Shown here piece after piece: positions 34,331 through 46,430 of a stretch of 64,000 nt of DNA; position 1 is the first letter of the stretch, and each line of letters starts with the position of its first letter. The notes beneath the pieces are model-generated. The model was not told where the DNA came from, did no database searches, and saw only the letters and a list, made by a program, of their open reading frames with translations. The DNA is from Umbilicaria muhlenbergii. Its lineage: Eukaryota > Ascomycota > Lecanoromycetes > Umbilicariales > Umbilicariaceae. The stretch is taken from positions 7,152,312-7,216,311 of the forward strand of contig KK106981.1 of the NCBI GenBank assembly GCA_000611775.1. The letters are read 5' to 3'. The position numbers were made by a program, and so were the translations under genes.

Positions 34331-35328
34331 GCCTGCTCACCTGCTCCTTGAGTGGTAAAACTGAATAATTTAAAACAACAAAAAGACACCTTTTTACAAC
34401 TCAGAATTTAAAATTAAAGTTATAACATTTGATAACAACACCTGCTTTTTGAGTCCTCTGTTGATTAAATGAAAATTAATTTACCTCAGTAAATAATCAG
34501 TCCTTCATCAGCTCAGGTGACTCTATCAGTCAGCATCAATTAACTTATGTAGTTAATCATTACCTACTTACTACCTCTTTTGAGACAGATAAACTGAATT
34601 CAAAAGAATTACCTGAGCTTGATAATAACATTATAACTCTGAGGCATCAGTTTCATTGGTTTGTAGTCTTCAAAATTTCAAATGTGAGAATTTTGAGAGA
34701 GACTGATCATCTTTGTGTGAAAATTATTCATTGATACTACCCTTATAAGCCGTCCCCTAAACCAACAGGAAGGTCAAGGTTGATTATTAAAAATCTTCAA
34801 GAAGCATCAATAATATTCATAAACTTTACTGAAAGTTCATTCAGTCAAGGAACTTCAGAGTCTAGATTTCCTTTAAAGTGATTAATTAATCATATTAAAG
34901 GCAGTTCTCTTCACACTGCCCTTAATAAATTCTGTATAGAAACTTTTACCCTCAGAGAGACTTTTTACTTCATTGCATTCTCTCAAGTAAATGACTTATC
35001 TTTATTCAATGTCTCATTGATAACAGAACCCTTCATCACATGAGCTTTAATAAAATCACCCTCTACTCAAGATAAATCTCTTATAAGCTTATCAGAAATT
35101 TCTTCAGAGTCTGCAACAGTAATCACTGAAGCATCTTAATCCTCAACAGCCTTTTCATCAGAAGAAGAAGCTCAGTTCATTATAAACTTCACATTAATTG
35201 AAATGTATTAATTTATCATTAATCTCCCCTCTGAAGAGTCCTCTGTGAAAGAAAGATTGATCAACACTTCAGTTATGTTTCAAGCTTACATCAACTGAGC
35301 ATTAATGAGGTTTATAAATGTTTTTTGT
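34331..35328 (+). other. unassigned CpG-poor region inside the foldback structure
   Basis: From about 34,900 to 35,290 the plus strand reads as a serine-, threonine- and leucine-rich, coding-like stretch with several stops, so a decayed gene is possible. No family is recognised. A block near 34,742-34,760 (CTTATAAGCCGTCCCCTAAA) has a reverse-complement relative near 63,738-63,752, inside the miniature element at the right edge. Confidence 0.3.
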
Positions 35329-36473
35329 GTTCATCAGCAATTTAGCAAGTTAGCTTTGAGTTAGTTTTTAGCACTTTGAGCGCTCTGAGCTTCTGATCTC
35401 ATGTTTCAGCTAACAGCTGCTCTTAGCACCCTTTGAGCGCTTTGAGCTCAACCTTAAATCTTGAGCGGAACATCAAAATTTTGTGATAAAAAAATAATTA
35501 TTAAAACAATTGTTTAAACAAGTACACACGCAGTGTTATAATAACAGTAAAATTTATAATAAGTAAACTTTTGCTAAAATTCACTTTTCTGCAATCAAAA
35601 ATCATGATTTGTTGAGTCTGAAAGCACTGTATAAGTGTTGAGTTCTGAATATTTAAAGAAGTTCAAGATTTTCATCACTTAAAAATTTACACACTTTAAT
35701 AACTTTTGCACCTCAACAGATATGAAGAAACTTTTAATGCATAAGTTATAAAAAACAGTATTTTTTATTAATGTTAAATTAAAAGTTTCTTCATAACTGC
35801 TGTTGTTGTTAAGTTATATTTAATTCAAGTTTTCAATAGCGAAAAATCTTTCAAAAAAAGTCATATACTTTGAATAACTATTGCGCTTTTATACTTATGA
35901 TATAACTTTCAGTGATGAAAATCACAACATTAATAAATAGACTTTTAATGACTTTTTGAATAACTCAACAACAACAACACATAAAAAGAAAGTTTGTATA
36001 AGAAAACTCTTAAACAGCTTATTCTCTACAACTTATAAACTGAAAGTTATATTATAAGTATAAAAGCGCAATAGTTATTCAATATGCTAATATATTTATA
36101 ATTAGTTAAAAGTTTTTTAATTCATAACTATTGCAAATTAAAACTTATGAAGAAATCTTTAGTTTGTAAAGTGTACAGAATAAAAAGATTTAAAACTTTT
36201 CAATAAAAAGTTTTTTATTATTCATGAAGGTATAATAGTTATTTAAAGTGTAAGATTTGTATGAGCTCATTTACTGCTCAGAGAGTGCTCTGAGCGCATA
36301 AAGTACTATTAACTAAAACCTTATTTTTGAGTGAGTTGTCAAGTTGTGAATGCATGTTGCTCACCTTGCTCACCTGTTGAGCATGATGAGCATGAAGTGT
36401 TACATCATGTTGCTCACCTTGCTCACTGTGATGAGCATGATGAGCACACTGAGCACATGAGTCTTCTATAGTC

Positions 36474-36936
36474 TGTAACAGGTGGTGTCATAGTGACGGA
36501 GATAATACAATCATTCAATGAACTATATCAATGTTCATTTAACCACGGCGCTTGGTTCAATGAACTACTGATCACATGTAGACTTGAATAAACTAGAAGG
36601 TTGTAGACCTATGAGATTGCATTTGATACATAAGTTGAGCATGAGCTTCTAACTATGAATCTACCTGTGATTATATAAAACTTTAAAAGACTCATGTATG
36701 ACTGTACTGCTTGATGTGTGTAACATTCCTGCTCAGGGTGCTCATGCTCTGAGCATCATGAGTGATTGAGTGCTTGAGGTGCTCATGCTCTGAGCATCAT
36801 GAGCAGTATCACATGTACACTTACTGCATGTATCAATCAAGTGCTCAAGGTGCTCATGCTCTGAGCATCATGAGCAGTACTGCATGTACACCTGCTACAT
36901 GTATCATCTGAGTATTATCTACTGAGAGGTGTAACA
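36474..36936 (-). repeat. LTR (left copy) of the nested Gypsy-type fossil
   Basis: 463 bp, starting TGTAACAGG. It contains repeated GGTGCTCATGCTCTGAGCATC palindromic units (about three) and pairs with 42,668-43,130. Confidence 0.75.
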
Positions 36937-39900
36937 CTAGCTTCTTCCTCAACATTTTCATCCTCAAAAACTCAACCTCCCTCATGCCTTCATTCAGTAT
37001 CAGAAAAAAGAAGTCATTTACTTTCTGTCATTCTCATTTGACTGATTCAATCACTGAAAATGAAAGGATTATTATATGAACATGTGATCACTGCCTGACT
37101 GATGGCAAGAAGTGCAAGGTGTCAGATGATTACAATAAGTGTGATGCCTGCATTCAACTGAGCATCTCTTGCAACTTGTTCATATCTTCAGAGGAGATCA
37201 ATAAAGTGAGTGTGAAGATTCATCACCTGAAAAAGGAAAAGAATGCTGTCATGACACAGAAGTGAGAAATAAGAGTGAAGAAAAAAAGGCTTCACAAACA
37301 AATCACTTTTCTGAGGAAGAAGCAGTTAGACTTGATCTGTACTGAACTTTAAAACATTGAAGAGTTGAAGATGAATGAGTGCATGACTGCTGTAACTGCT
37401 GATCTTTCTAACAGGCCTCCCTTCAACTTCCTCATGCTTAAGATTTTTAATCTCAGCAGCATGAACTGACTTCCTGTGAATTTCTTTGCTGAAACTGACA
37501 CAGTTTCACTGCACAATGAGTAAGATTTTCTACTGATTCTCATGTGTTTCCTCTATTATCATATCCTTTTCATTTGATCAGATAGTGTGACTCATCATTT
37601 ATATCTTGCTGATTTAAGATCTCTTCTATCTTGAATTCAGCATCTTGACTTTTCAGGTTGATCTCTGATGAATTCTCTTATATTGATGTTTTCAGGTCTG
37701 CTGATTCAAGTAGTGATATGTGAAATACTGAATGTATTCACATAGTGAGTGAAAGCTTAAGCTCATAGTTGATGCTTCCCTTAGTTTTAACAATTTGAAA
37801 GAGTCTCAACTTCATGTGATTCAATTTGTTGTTAAATCACTTTGTCTTGATATTATGATGCAGAAAGTATACTTTATCCTCTTTTTTGAAAATAAGTCTC
37901 TTATCTCTCTTTTTATTATAATATACTGCTGATCTTTTTAAGGTGAATTTGATGTTCCTCTGCAACATTTCATGCAGATTCTTGAGGTGGTTCACTTGTA
38001 CTCTTGTTCATTGTGCTATCATTATTAGCCCTCTGACCTCATTCATAGCTGGGTTGAAATCATAATTGATGTAAAATGATGATACTTCAGTTGTCTCTGT
38101 TGCTGCTGAATTGTATATTAACTGAGCTATTGATAAAAGTTCTACTCAATTAGTTTGTTGATAATTATCATAACATCATAGGTACTGTTTCATAGTCTGA
38201 TTAAATCATTCAGTCTGCCCGTTCATTTGAGGATGATATAATGTTGATAACTTGTGATGAATCCCTAGTTGATTCACTAATGATTTTCAGAACTTGAAGG
38301 TGAAGAGTTTGTCTTTATCAGAGATTATCTCTTTCAGCAGTTCATGATTAACTGTTATAATTCTTAAAAACATATATGTGAGTTTCTCTGCTGATGATGC
38401 TTCATTATAAGATATGAAGTATCTGTACTTCATAAGTCTGTTGATGATAATTAGTATTAAGTCATAAACTGCTTTCATCAGGGGTTCTTTTGACTTTGAT
38501 AACTTAATCACAAAGTTTAATGCAATACTTGCTCATAATCTTGATGATGTTCTTGATGACTTGAGTAAACTGTATAATTTATGTTGATCTGCTTTACTTC
38601 TTCAGCAGATGTTGCACTTTTAAATGATTTTTTCAACTTTCTTCCTCATGTGTGAGAAGTAATAAGTCCTTGTGAGTTGTTTCACTGTTTTGTTAATTCC
38701 CTGATAATTGTGTGTCTTGTTGAAATGACTTTCCTCTGTTAGTTTCCGTTGAAGACTAACAGGAACATAAATCAAGTCTTGAAAAAATAATAAGTTTTTC
38801 TCCTTTTCAAAGCTTTCATGATCTTTAATATTCTGAAGAACTTGCTGTGCTAACTTATCATTCTTCAACACTTTTTAAATTTTATTTTTAAAAATGTCAT
38901 CCTCTACCCTTATGATGAGGTTGAACTGTTTATTGAAAAACATGTTCCCTTGCTCATTCTTCTGAAGAATAACATGACTGATGACTGACTTATCTTGTAA
39001 GTAATCAGCTCATCAACTGAAAGTGTTCACTTTGATGTTCTCTGATCCTTTTTAATAATGAATTCTGAAATTATACTGTGATAATTCTTCTGATCAATGC
39101 ACTTGTCTTCAATTTAAGACTTTCATTGTCATGAAATACAACAGATTTTTATGATCTGAGTATACCTGAACTTCATGTTTAGGTCCTTTCAGATACACAC
39201 ATCATTACTTAAATGCATCAATAATAATTAACAGCTCCTTATCATGTAGCTTGTAACTCATTTCAGTGCTTACAAACTTTCTTGAATAAAAAGCTACTGA
39301 GTGCAGACATCTCTTATCATTTAATTGATTGATGCATGCTCTTATAGCTCTGTCTGATGCATTCATCTCAAGTGTAATAAGTTTCTCAGGGTTGAAACTC
39401 ATGAGAATCAGTTGAGAAGTGAATTTCTTCTTCAACTCATTGAAGGCTTTTTATGCTTCAAGTGATCACTTAAATTTCTGATCTTTCCTGATCAACTTCA
39501 TTAGAGGTGATGTGATTTTTAAATACTTTTCAATAAACTTTTTATAGAAGTTCATGAACTCAAGAAAGGATTATACTTTCTTGATGTTTCTTGATATTAA
39601 TCATTCAATCACAGATCATATTTTCTTAAAGTTCATTCATAACTCTTCTGATGTTACAATGAAACTCAGGAAGTGTACTTCCTTGAAATGAAAAAGACTC
39701 TTCTCAGGCTTTACCTGCAATCCTGCATCCTGAAGTGCTTATAAAACTTTATGAACATGCTGAACATGCTGCTCTTTCATCTTGAAGTAGATCAGTATGT
39801 CATTGAGGTACATAATCATGAACTGATTCAAATACTCTCACAGTACATTATTAATGAAAGCCTGAAATGTTGCTGACATGTTTGTCAATCTGAAAGGCAT

Positions 39901-42667
39901 TACTAGATACTCATAAAGTTTGAATCTTGTTTGAAACACAGTTTTTCATTCATCTCCTTCTTTAATATGAATCTGATTGAAGGCTCCTGAAATATTGAAC
40001 TTGATGAATCATTACACTCTCTGAAACTGATCCTGCAGTTCTGAAATAAGCAGCAAGGGATAACTGTTCTTGATGATAATGTTGTTCAATGCTCAATAGT
40101 CAACACATAACCTGAGTGAAAAATCTGATTTTGGCATGAACAGTATTGAATATTCAGCTGAAGATTGTGATTCTCATATGAATCCTTTTCATAAGTTCTC
40201 CTTTAAGTATTCTCATAAAGTGTTTAACTTCTGAGGTGACAATGAGTAGATAAGTTGCTTCATTGATGTGTAATCTTTCATGATTTTAATTTCATGATCT
40301 CATTCTTAATGTTTCAGCAAAGCATCCTGATCCTTTACAGCTGTAAACAATTCCTCAAAGTCTTTATATTCTTTAGGGATAAATAACTTGATAAAAAAGT
40401 CTCAGTCATCTTAAAATCAACTGCTTCACAGTATCTTTGCATCAGGATTCTTCAATTCCTCATGCATTTCTTCTGTTGACATGATGAAGATCTTCACACC
40501 TTCAGGTGAGTTCAGGACTGAATATAACTTATTAAAATTATCACTCTTAATGAAGTATATCTCATTTTCAGCTCAATCAATCATTGAATTGATCACTCAG
40601 AGTCATGATATTCCTAGGACTATATCACTTCCTGATTGCTTCATTATGTTGAATTGAATCTTCTCCCAATGTCAACTTAAATGCATAGGCGTGAGAATCA
40701 TCTCTCAGTTTACTCATTTATCATTATGTTTCATAATGATCTCATTGAATTCTTGAAGTTTAAAGGGATTCTGCTTCACCTGTGTTTAAATTACATGTTT
40801 TACAGCAAATCCTGAGTTCATGAAGTTCCTTGTGCAGTCACTGTTTATTAGCAGTCAGGCTGACTGATTATTAACTTTAACTTAAACATAAAAGTTGCTC
40901 ATGTCTTCCTGTGCTGCAGCAGTGAACTCTCATTGTTGTTCACTGCTTAAAGGCTTTGAAATAAACATCTTCAGAGACCTCTGACTCAGAGGGCCTTTTA
41001 ATTTTTTGAATTAAAAAGGAAGAAACTTAAGTTCTTCTTTATATACTTAAAGTCTTCTGAATTCACCTTCTGAGCTGAATGTTTGTTCAGATCTCTTTTG
41101 AAGTATTCATTTCAGAGTTCTCATACTTTCATATGAAGTTCTCATAAGATGTGTGCTCTGTTAAAGGTAATGTATCCTCCTCTGATGATGAACTGAAAAC
41201 CTTTCAGTGATGTCTCTCTGATTATATCTTAATAATTGATTTCTTCATGATCTTGTCTTTGTGTAAATGCATCTTGAATAATGTAAAGAATTCAATTCTT
41301 TATCTCTTTTACCTGCTTCATGTACTCCTTTTTCTTGCTGAGGGTGTTGAGTGTTTCAGTATACATTTAAATTCACCTTTCTTTGTGAGCAGATAATCAT
41401 TTGTTATTATCTTCTTTCATAAGCTCTCCTGAGCTTTCAGAATCTGTTACTTTCATGAAGTCTTCCTCCTCATTAAATGAGGATATCATATCATCACTGT
41501 TAATGTAATTACCTTCTTGACTGAACTGTTTTTGTTTAACTTGATGTCTCTCTGCATCTGTGACAGAGTTTTGATGAGAGGTTGCAGCATACTCTCTTGC
41601 CTTCTTTGATTAATATGAAAATCATTCAGAGTCATCTTTGTCACTCTGATGAATTATACAGCTGTCATCATAGCAAGCTGTTCAAGACATAATGTTGTGC
41701 TGAACTGATTACTTTGATGCTGACTTTTTTAACACAGCAGCATATGTCTTCTTCTTCAGTGAAAAGACTTTCATTGAGATTTAATAATTGCATGTGAAAT
41801 GTCCTGACTTTCTGCAGTTATAACAATTTCCTTTGACTTTAGTACTCTTTGATAACTGCTTGATTCCTCTCTGAAATTAATTCCTTCAGAAGATTGCATC
41901 AATTTTCATCAGCTGAGGGCTGTAATAGAGTTGATTGTTATACTGAGTGCTTTCATGAGGCTTGTTTGCCTTCAGTGATATGTAATTCTTCTGACTCTTT
42001 TTCATAGATCTTTCATACACGTGATTGTCAATGATGACTGACTTTTCAATCATTTTGACTAAGGTACTTGATCATTTTGATTAGAAGATTTCATCTTTGA
42101 TGAAGTTCTTCAAGCCTTTGTAGTACTGCGCAGTCAAGGCAGTGTCATCTCAATTTGTATACATAACATGTCTCTGAAAATTAATTATGTACATCACAGC
42201 AGCTTCTTTTTGCACAATGTTACAAATTTCTCACTTCATGATTCTTTTTTAATTAATAATCTTAAACATGATTCTTATCTGCTTCTTGAACTTCTTTAAA
42301 CTGATGAAGATTTCATTTGTCTCATCATCATGATCCTTCTTCTCATTTTTCATATAATCTCAGAGGGTCAGCTCAAATCAATTGAGAGCATCAGACCTCA
42401 AATAAAAAGATGTATATAATACTTTGTCAGCTTCCTTCTTGAACATGATGTGATTGAGGTGAATGTAAATATTAAGCTGAATGAGAAATGAACTCAACAT
42501 CCTTCATTCTTTTAAGAACTTGTCTGATGATGAGATCTTGATCTTCATCCCTGATGACATCAAACTCTTAATGATTAATGAATCATGACTGAAGGTTGCC
42601 ATCCTTGTGAGGGACTCATGAGTCACAGTTCATTTCATGACTGATATTTTAAGAGTGATGCTCAAAA

Positions 42668-43130
42668 TGTAACAGGTGATGTCATAGTGACAGAGATAAT
42701 ACAATCATTCAATGAACTATATCAACATTCATCTAATCACAGCACTTGATTCAATGAACTACTGATCACATGTAGACTTGAATAAGCTAGAAGGTTGTAG
42801 ACTTATGAGATTGCATTTAATACATGAGTTGAGCATGAGCTCCTAATTATGAATCTACCTGTGGTTATATAAAACTTTAGAAGACTCATGTATGATCATA
42901 CTGCTTGATGTGTGTAACATCTCTGCTCAGGGTGCTCATGCTCTGAGCATCATGAGTGATTAAGTGCTCAAGGTGCTCACGCTCTGAGCATCATGAGCAG
43001 TACCACATGTACGCTTACTGTGCATATCAATCAAGTGCTCAGGGTGCTCATGCTCTGAGCATCATGAGCAGTACTGCATGTACACCTGCTATGCATATCA
43101 TCTGAGTACCGTCTACTGAGAGGCGTAACA
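42668..43130 (-). repeat. LTR (right copy) of the nested Gypsy-type fossil
   Basis: 463 bp, the partner of 36,474-36,936. Most differences between the two are C/T or G/A transitions. Confidence 0.75.
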
Positions 43131-43343
43131 TAGTTTATATAATCACAGGTAGATTCATAGTTAGGAGCTCATGCTCAACTCATGTATTAAATGCAATCTC
43201 ATAAGTCTACAACCTTCAGCCTATTTGAGTCTACATGTGATCAGTAATTCATTGAACCAAGTGCTGTGATTAGATGAACATTGATATAGTTCATTGAATG
43301 ATTATATTATCTCTGTCACTACAACATCACCTGTTATATTTAT

Positions 43344-44144
43344 CACAAAAAGTGAGCGCGGGCTTCACCTCCTGATGCTTTGATTAAACACTCATGACGT
43401 CAGATTTCTGAGGATCTCATGCAGAGTGTTGACAGCATGAAGTGATCCTGAGAGAAAACCTGAAGTATTGAAAAGCTTAAAAAAATCAAACCTCAGAGAC
43501 ATACATAACATTAACATGATTTGCATCTAGATTCTACAATAGTCATAATCAACTGATTATCACGTGAACCTATGACTAAACTGAAGGTCAGAAGCAGAGG
43601 TGCTGAATAAAGAGACTTTAACTTATCTTCTTAATTACATTTTTGACTTTATCACATGTACTGATTGAACTGCGGGTCACCACTTAGCTGAAAGCTGAAA
43701 GCTGAATGCAGTCATAATTCAAGCTTTTTATCACAGTAGTGAAGAATTCACTTTTAGCTTAACATCAATGAACTGAATAAATCTGCTGATGTGTCAGGTT
43801 ACATTGTCCACCCTGTCATTGCAGATCAAGTCAGGCAAAGCAAAGATTAATACTGTAGCAGAGGCAATCCTACTCAACTCAAACACAATAACCTGAAAAC
43901 CCTGAAGCTTGATCAGCAGAAGTGTGAGAGCGTACCTCTGCTTAACACCTGTCATTCAGCAGAATGTAACACGTGTGTAGATCAGTGACTTCAAAAGTTA
44001 AATTCTCAGCGCTGATCAGAACTCACAGCAGGAGCCAAAATAAGATCAGTAGCTGCAGGGCACATGCAGACCCCTGATGAAGCATTTCAGTTTAAGCTCA
44101 TCCCAATACACGGAACCACAGACACTCAAAGAGAAAAGATTATC
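43344..44144. other. CpG-poor DNA between the LTR nest and the hAT-type element
   Basis: No gene or repeat is recognised. It may be the interior of the 26-kb structure. Base composition resembles the arms, with TGA/TCA-rich sequence and few CpG. Confidence 0.35.
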
Positions 44145-44152
44145 ATGACTAA

Positions 44153-44956
44153 TACACTGCACCATGGGTTGGGTTTTACCCAGTGGGTTTGGGTTTGGGT
44201 TGGGTTTGGGTTGGGTTTTGGGGTGGGTTATACATGTCAAAACCCAACCCAGAAAAAACCCAACCCATTTAACTCAAACCCAGAAAATTCTGGGTTAACC
44301 CAGTACATACAAATAGTTATGGTAGTCTTTATGGTAGTCAAAAACGTCAGTTCAAAAGGTGCCTTCTCAAGTCATTTTCAAGGTCATTTTTTGAGGCCGT
44401 CATCAAAGCCATTTTGGAAGCTGTTTTGAAAGCTGTTTTGAAAGCCGTTTTTCAAGGCTGTCGTCGAAGCCGTTTTGGAAGCCGTTTTTCAAGGCCGTTT
44501 TTCAAGGCCGTTTTTCAAGGCCGTTTTTCAAGGCCGTTTTTCAAGGCCGTTTTTCAAGGCCGTTTTTCAAGGCCGTTTTTCAAGGCCGTTTTTCAAGGCC
44601 GTTTTTCAAGGCCGTTTTTCAAGGCCGTTTTTCAAGGCCGTTTTTCAAGGCCGTTTTTCAAGGCCGTTTTTCAAGGCCGTTTTTCAAGGCCGTTTTTCAA
44701 GGCCGTTTTTCAAGGCCGTTTTTCAAGGCCGTCGTTGAGGCCGTTTTGGAAGCCGTTTTGGAAGCTGCTTTGAAAGCTGTTTGGATGAGTCATATACGTG
44801 AACTTGAACTGGGTTACCCAGTGAAAAACCCAACCCAAACCCAAAAAAACACAACCCAGTGTGACCCAACCCAAAAAAAACCCAACCCAGTCTGGGTTGC
44901 GGCCTTGGGTCACAATAGTCAAAACCCAACCCAAACCTAACCCATGGTGCAGCATA
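44153..44956. mobile_element. 804-bp hAT-type miniature element containing a minisatellite
   Basis: ATGACTAA occurs directly on both sides (44,145-44,152 and 44,957-44,964). An 8-bp target duplication is typical of hAT transposons. Ends are inverted: TACACTGCACCATGGGTT on the left and its near reverse complement AACCCATGGTGCAGCATA on the right. Just inside both ends lie runs of GGGTTTGGGTT on the left and AACCCAAACCC on the right, which extend the inverted repeat. The centre is the 13-bp minisatellite. No transposase is present, so it depends on an enzyme elsewhere. Confidence 0.8.
44485..44730 (+). repeat. 13-bp minisatellite, about 19 units (GCCGTTTTTCAAG)
   Basis: The unit GCCGTTTTTCAAG repeats head to tail almost without change. 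Diverged versions with GCCGTTTTGGAAG or GCTGTTTTGAAAG lie on both sides (about 44,395-44,484 and 44,731-44,785). Because 13 is not a multiple of 3, all three forward frames give the same 13-residue periodic peptide, which explains the open frames here. I do not consider them genes. Confidence 0.9.
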
Positions 44957-45291
44957 ATGACTAATGCAAATTTCCTTGTACATTACAGAGTCTTTCATTG
45001 ATATAGGGATATAACAATAGCTCTGACAATATGCTTCAAGCAACATACATAGGGAACATGAAAGAGGGGATTCAAGCATTCATCACTTCAACCCCTCACA
45101 TAACTCTAGTATTGCATGATTTAGTGTTGTGTATGCAGAGCTTGCCAAAGTGCATCCTGCATCCTTCATGTCACGCATCCCCTTTAGGTAAAGACTTGAA
45201 TCTAGATTACATCATACTGCCATCAAGCTATAACAGTACTAATGGCTGAACACTAGGACAAGAGTTGAATAGAATCAAATATATGCTACAA

Positions 45292-45641
45292 TGTAACAGG
45301 TGATGTTGTAGTGATGAGGATAATATAATCATTCAATGAACTATATCAATGTTCATCTAATCACAGCGCTTAGTTCAATGAACTACTGATCACATGTAGA
45401 CTCAAATAGGCTGAAGGTTGTAAACTTATGAGATTGCATTCAATACATGAGTTGAGCATGAGCTCCTAACTATGAATCTACCTGTGATTATATAAAACTT
45501 TAAAAGACTCATGTGTAACTGTACTGCTTGATGTGTGTAACTTCTCTGCTCAGGGTGCTCATGCTCTGAGCATCATGAGCAGTACTACATGTACACTTGC
45601 TACACATACCAACCAGGTACCGTCTAGTGAGAGGTATAACA
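45292..45641 (-). repeat. solo LTR of the Gypsy-type family
   Basis: 350 bp starting TGTAACAGG and ending TATAACA, flanked on both sides by TACAA (45,287-45,291 and 45,642-45,646). It matches the LTRs at 36,474 and 42,668 but has fewer U3 palindrome units. A perfect target duplication around a single LTR is the classic result of LTR-LTR recombination. The left arm of the 26-kb structure lacks it, so it arrived after the arms formed. Confidence 0.85.
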
Positions 45642-45778
45642 TACAAATCTCTTGACAGACTTTGTACTAAGGTAATTTTTATAAAAGATAGCTTCTACTT
45701 TAATCCTCACTCACTTTCTAAACCAAACATTTCACTTGACATCAAACACTTGACTCAGCATCAAACAGTAACTCAGAA

Positions 45779-46430
45779 TGACTAGACTCCTTGTGTTCAC
45801 TTTGCTTGTGTTTGATGAGTTTTCTAGATAGGATCAGCAAGTTTACAATCTTAACTGACTTGAGACACAGGCATTATTACATCAGCTGTCTGACTTTCAA
45901 CCTGTGACAACAGCATCTGTGCACAGTGATGTGCAGACAACTTCACTCATCCTGAGAAAGATTGTACATTGCAAGCTGTTCATGAGAAAGAGCTCTGCTA
46001 TGAATGTGACCCTCTTGTGATGTCTTTTACTGAAAAGCTGTGTCAAGGCACCTGTACTGATATCAGCAGTGACAACAACAACTGCGGGAGTTGTGAGAAT
46101 GTGGTACATGTCGCCTTGAGTTTGCGCATTCAATACTCTCTGATCTCACTGACAATGTGGCGTTTAAAGTGCGGGAGTGAAAAGTGTATGAGTGATGTCT
46201 GCACCTCAACCTGCCCTCCTGAGCAAACACTGTGCAGCGGCGTTTGCGTTGATCTCAAGACTGACTCAAACAACTGCGGGAGTTGTGAGCATGTGGTTGA
46301 TCTCACGAGGGACCCAAACAACTGCGGGAGTTGTGGGAGTTTGGTACGTGTCACGTTGTGTTTGTACATTCTAGATGTTTTCTGATCTTACTAACGCTTT
46401 TGCAGTGTCATGGCATGTGCTTTGGTGGGG
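45779..46430 (+). pseudogene. Stig1-like cysteine-rich protein gene, right arm copy
   Basis: A short hydrophobic leader (MTRLLVFTLLVF at 45,779) could be a signal peptide. The main open frame 45,969-46,385 carries repeated motifs: CQGTCTDISSDNNNCGSCEN, CSGVCVDLKTDSNNCGSCEH and DPNNCGSCGS. After each NNCGSC a GTACAT/GTACGT donor-like site follows, with acceptors near 46,157 (TTTAAAG) and 46,405 (TTTTGCAG), so each repeat seems to be its own exon. The pattern is Stig1-like, as in secreted cysteine-rich proteins; a role in adhesion or host interaction is only a guess. Stops between leader and main frame suggest decay. The left arm holds a shorter copy. Confidence 0.55.

Larger units (their letters stand above)
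30986..36350. mobile_element. 5.4-kb foldback-like structure with arms of about 1.0-1.1 kb
   Basis: Left arm 30,986-32,097 and right arm 35,329-36,350 are reverse complements of each other. They start TCACAACTTGACA and include the distinctive AAAATAAGGTTTTAGTTAAT block and, at the inner edge, the GAGCTCAA...CTTAAATCTTGAGCGGAAC block. The right arm lacks some DNA present in the left. Flanks TACAT (30,981-30,985) and TGCAT (36,351-36,355) could be a target duplication with one transition. The arms are non-coding, very AT-rich and full of AAAGTT/AACTTT motifs. The interior holds a reverse-strand Gypsy fossil piece and an unassigned region. Family unknown. Confidence 0.5.
36474..43130 (-). mobile_element. 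second fossil Ty3/Gypsy-type LTR element, nested in the outer one's 3' LTR
   Basis: Two LTRs of equal length, 36,474-36,936 and 42,668-43,130 (463 bp each), start TGTAACAGG and end TAACA. They are flanked by TAGTC (36,469-36,473) and TAGTT (43,131-43,135), a 5-bp target duplication with one transition. On the minus strand, in order from the right: Gag with a CCHC knuckle near 41,830, protease near 40,500-40,860, reverse transcriptase and RNase H about 39,200-40,300, and integrase about 38,000-39,000. An opposite-strand cysteine-cluster region lies at 36,960-37,540. The element is broken many tens of times and CpG-depleted. It inserted into a related LTR in opposite orientation, so it is younger than the outer element. 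Confidence 0.75.
28075..43338 (+). mobile_element. fossil Ty3/Gypsy-type LTR element (outer member of a nest)
   Basis: The 5' LTR is 28,075-28,506. The 3' LTR ends at 43,338 and is itself split by a later insertion. TTTAT lies directly outside both ends (28,070-28,074 and 43,339-43,343), a perfect 5-bp target duplication. Internal parts seen are a Gag region with one CCHC knuckle (about 29,340-29,400) and an aspartic-protease region (about 30,290-30,660), read on the plus strand. The rest of pol in this orientation is missing where the 5.4-kb foldback structure begins. The element is broken many tens of times and strongly CpG-depleted, so it is old relative to the Copia fossil at 56 kb. It is a fossil without activity. 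Confidence 0.7.

Noticed and set aside
27900-43300. Many 60-80 codon frames in the CpG-poor centre
   Set aside because: They are remnants of LTR fossils or chance frames in AT-rich DNA; only family-level parts are reported.
44485-44730. CRISPR-like array
   Set aside because: Repeats are contiguous 13-bp units without spacers, and the genome is eukaryotic.
44414-44773. Open frames encoding a periodic FKAVFQGRFSRP peptide
   Set aside because: They are produced by the 13-bp minisatellite, which leaves all three frames open with the same peptide. No start context, promoter or conserved flank supports a gene.
44160-44950. Possible internal telomere repeat (GGGTTTGGGTT)
   Set aside because: The runs are irregular and not a uniform TTAGGG array. 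They lie symmetrically inside the inverted ends of a hAT-type element, so they belong to that element.
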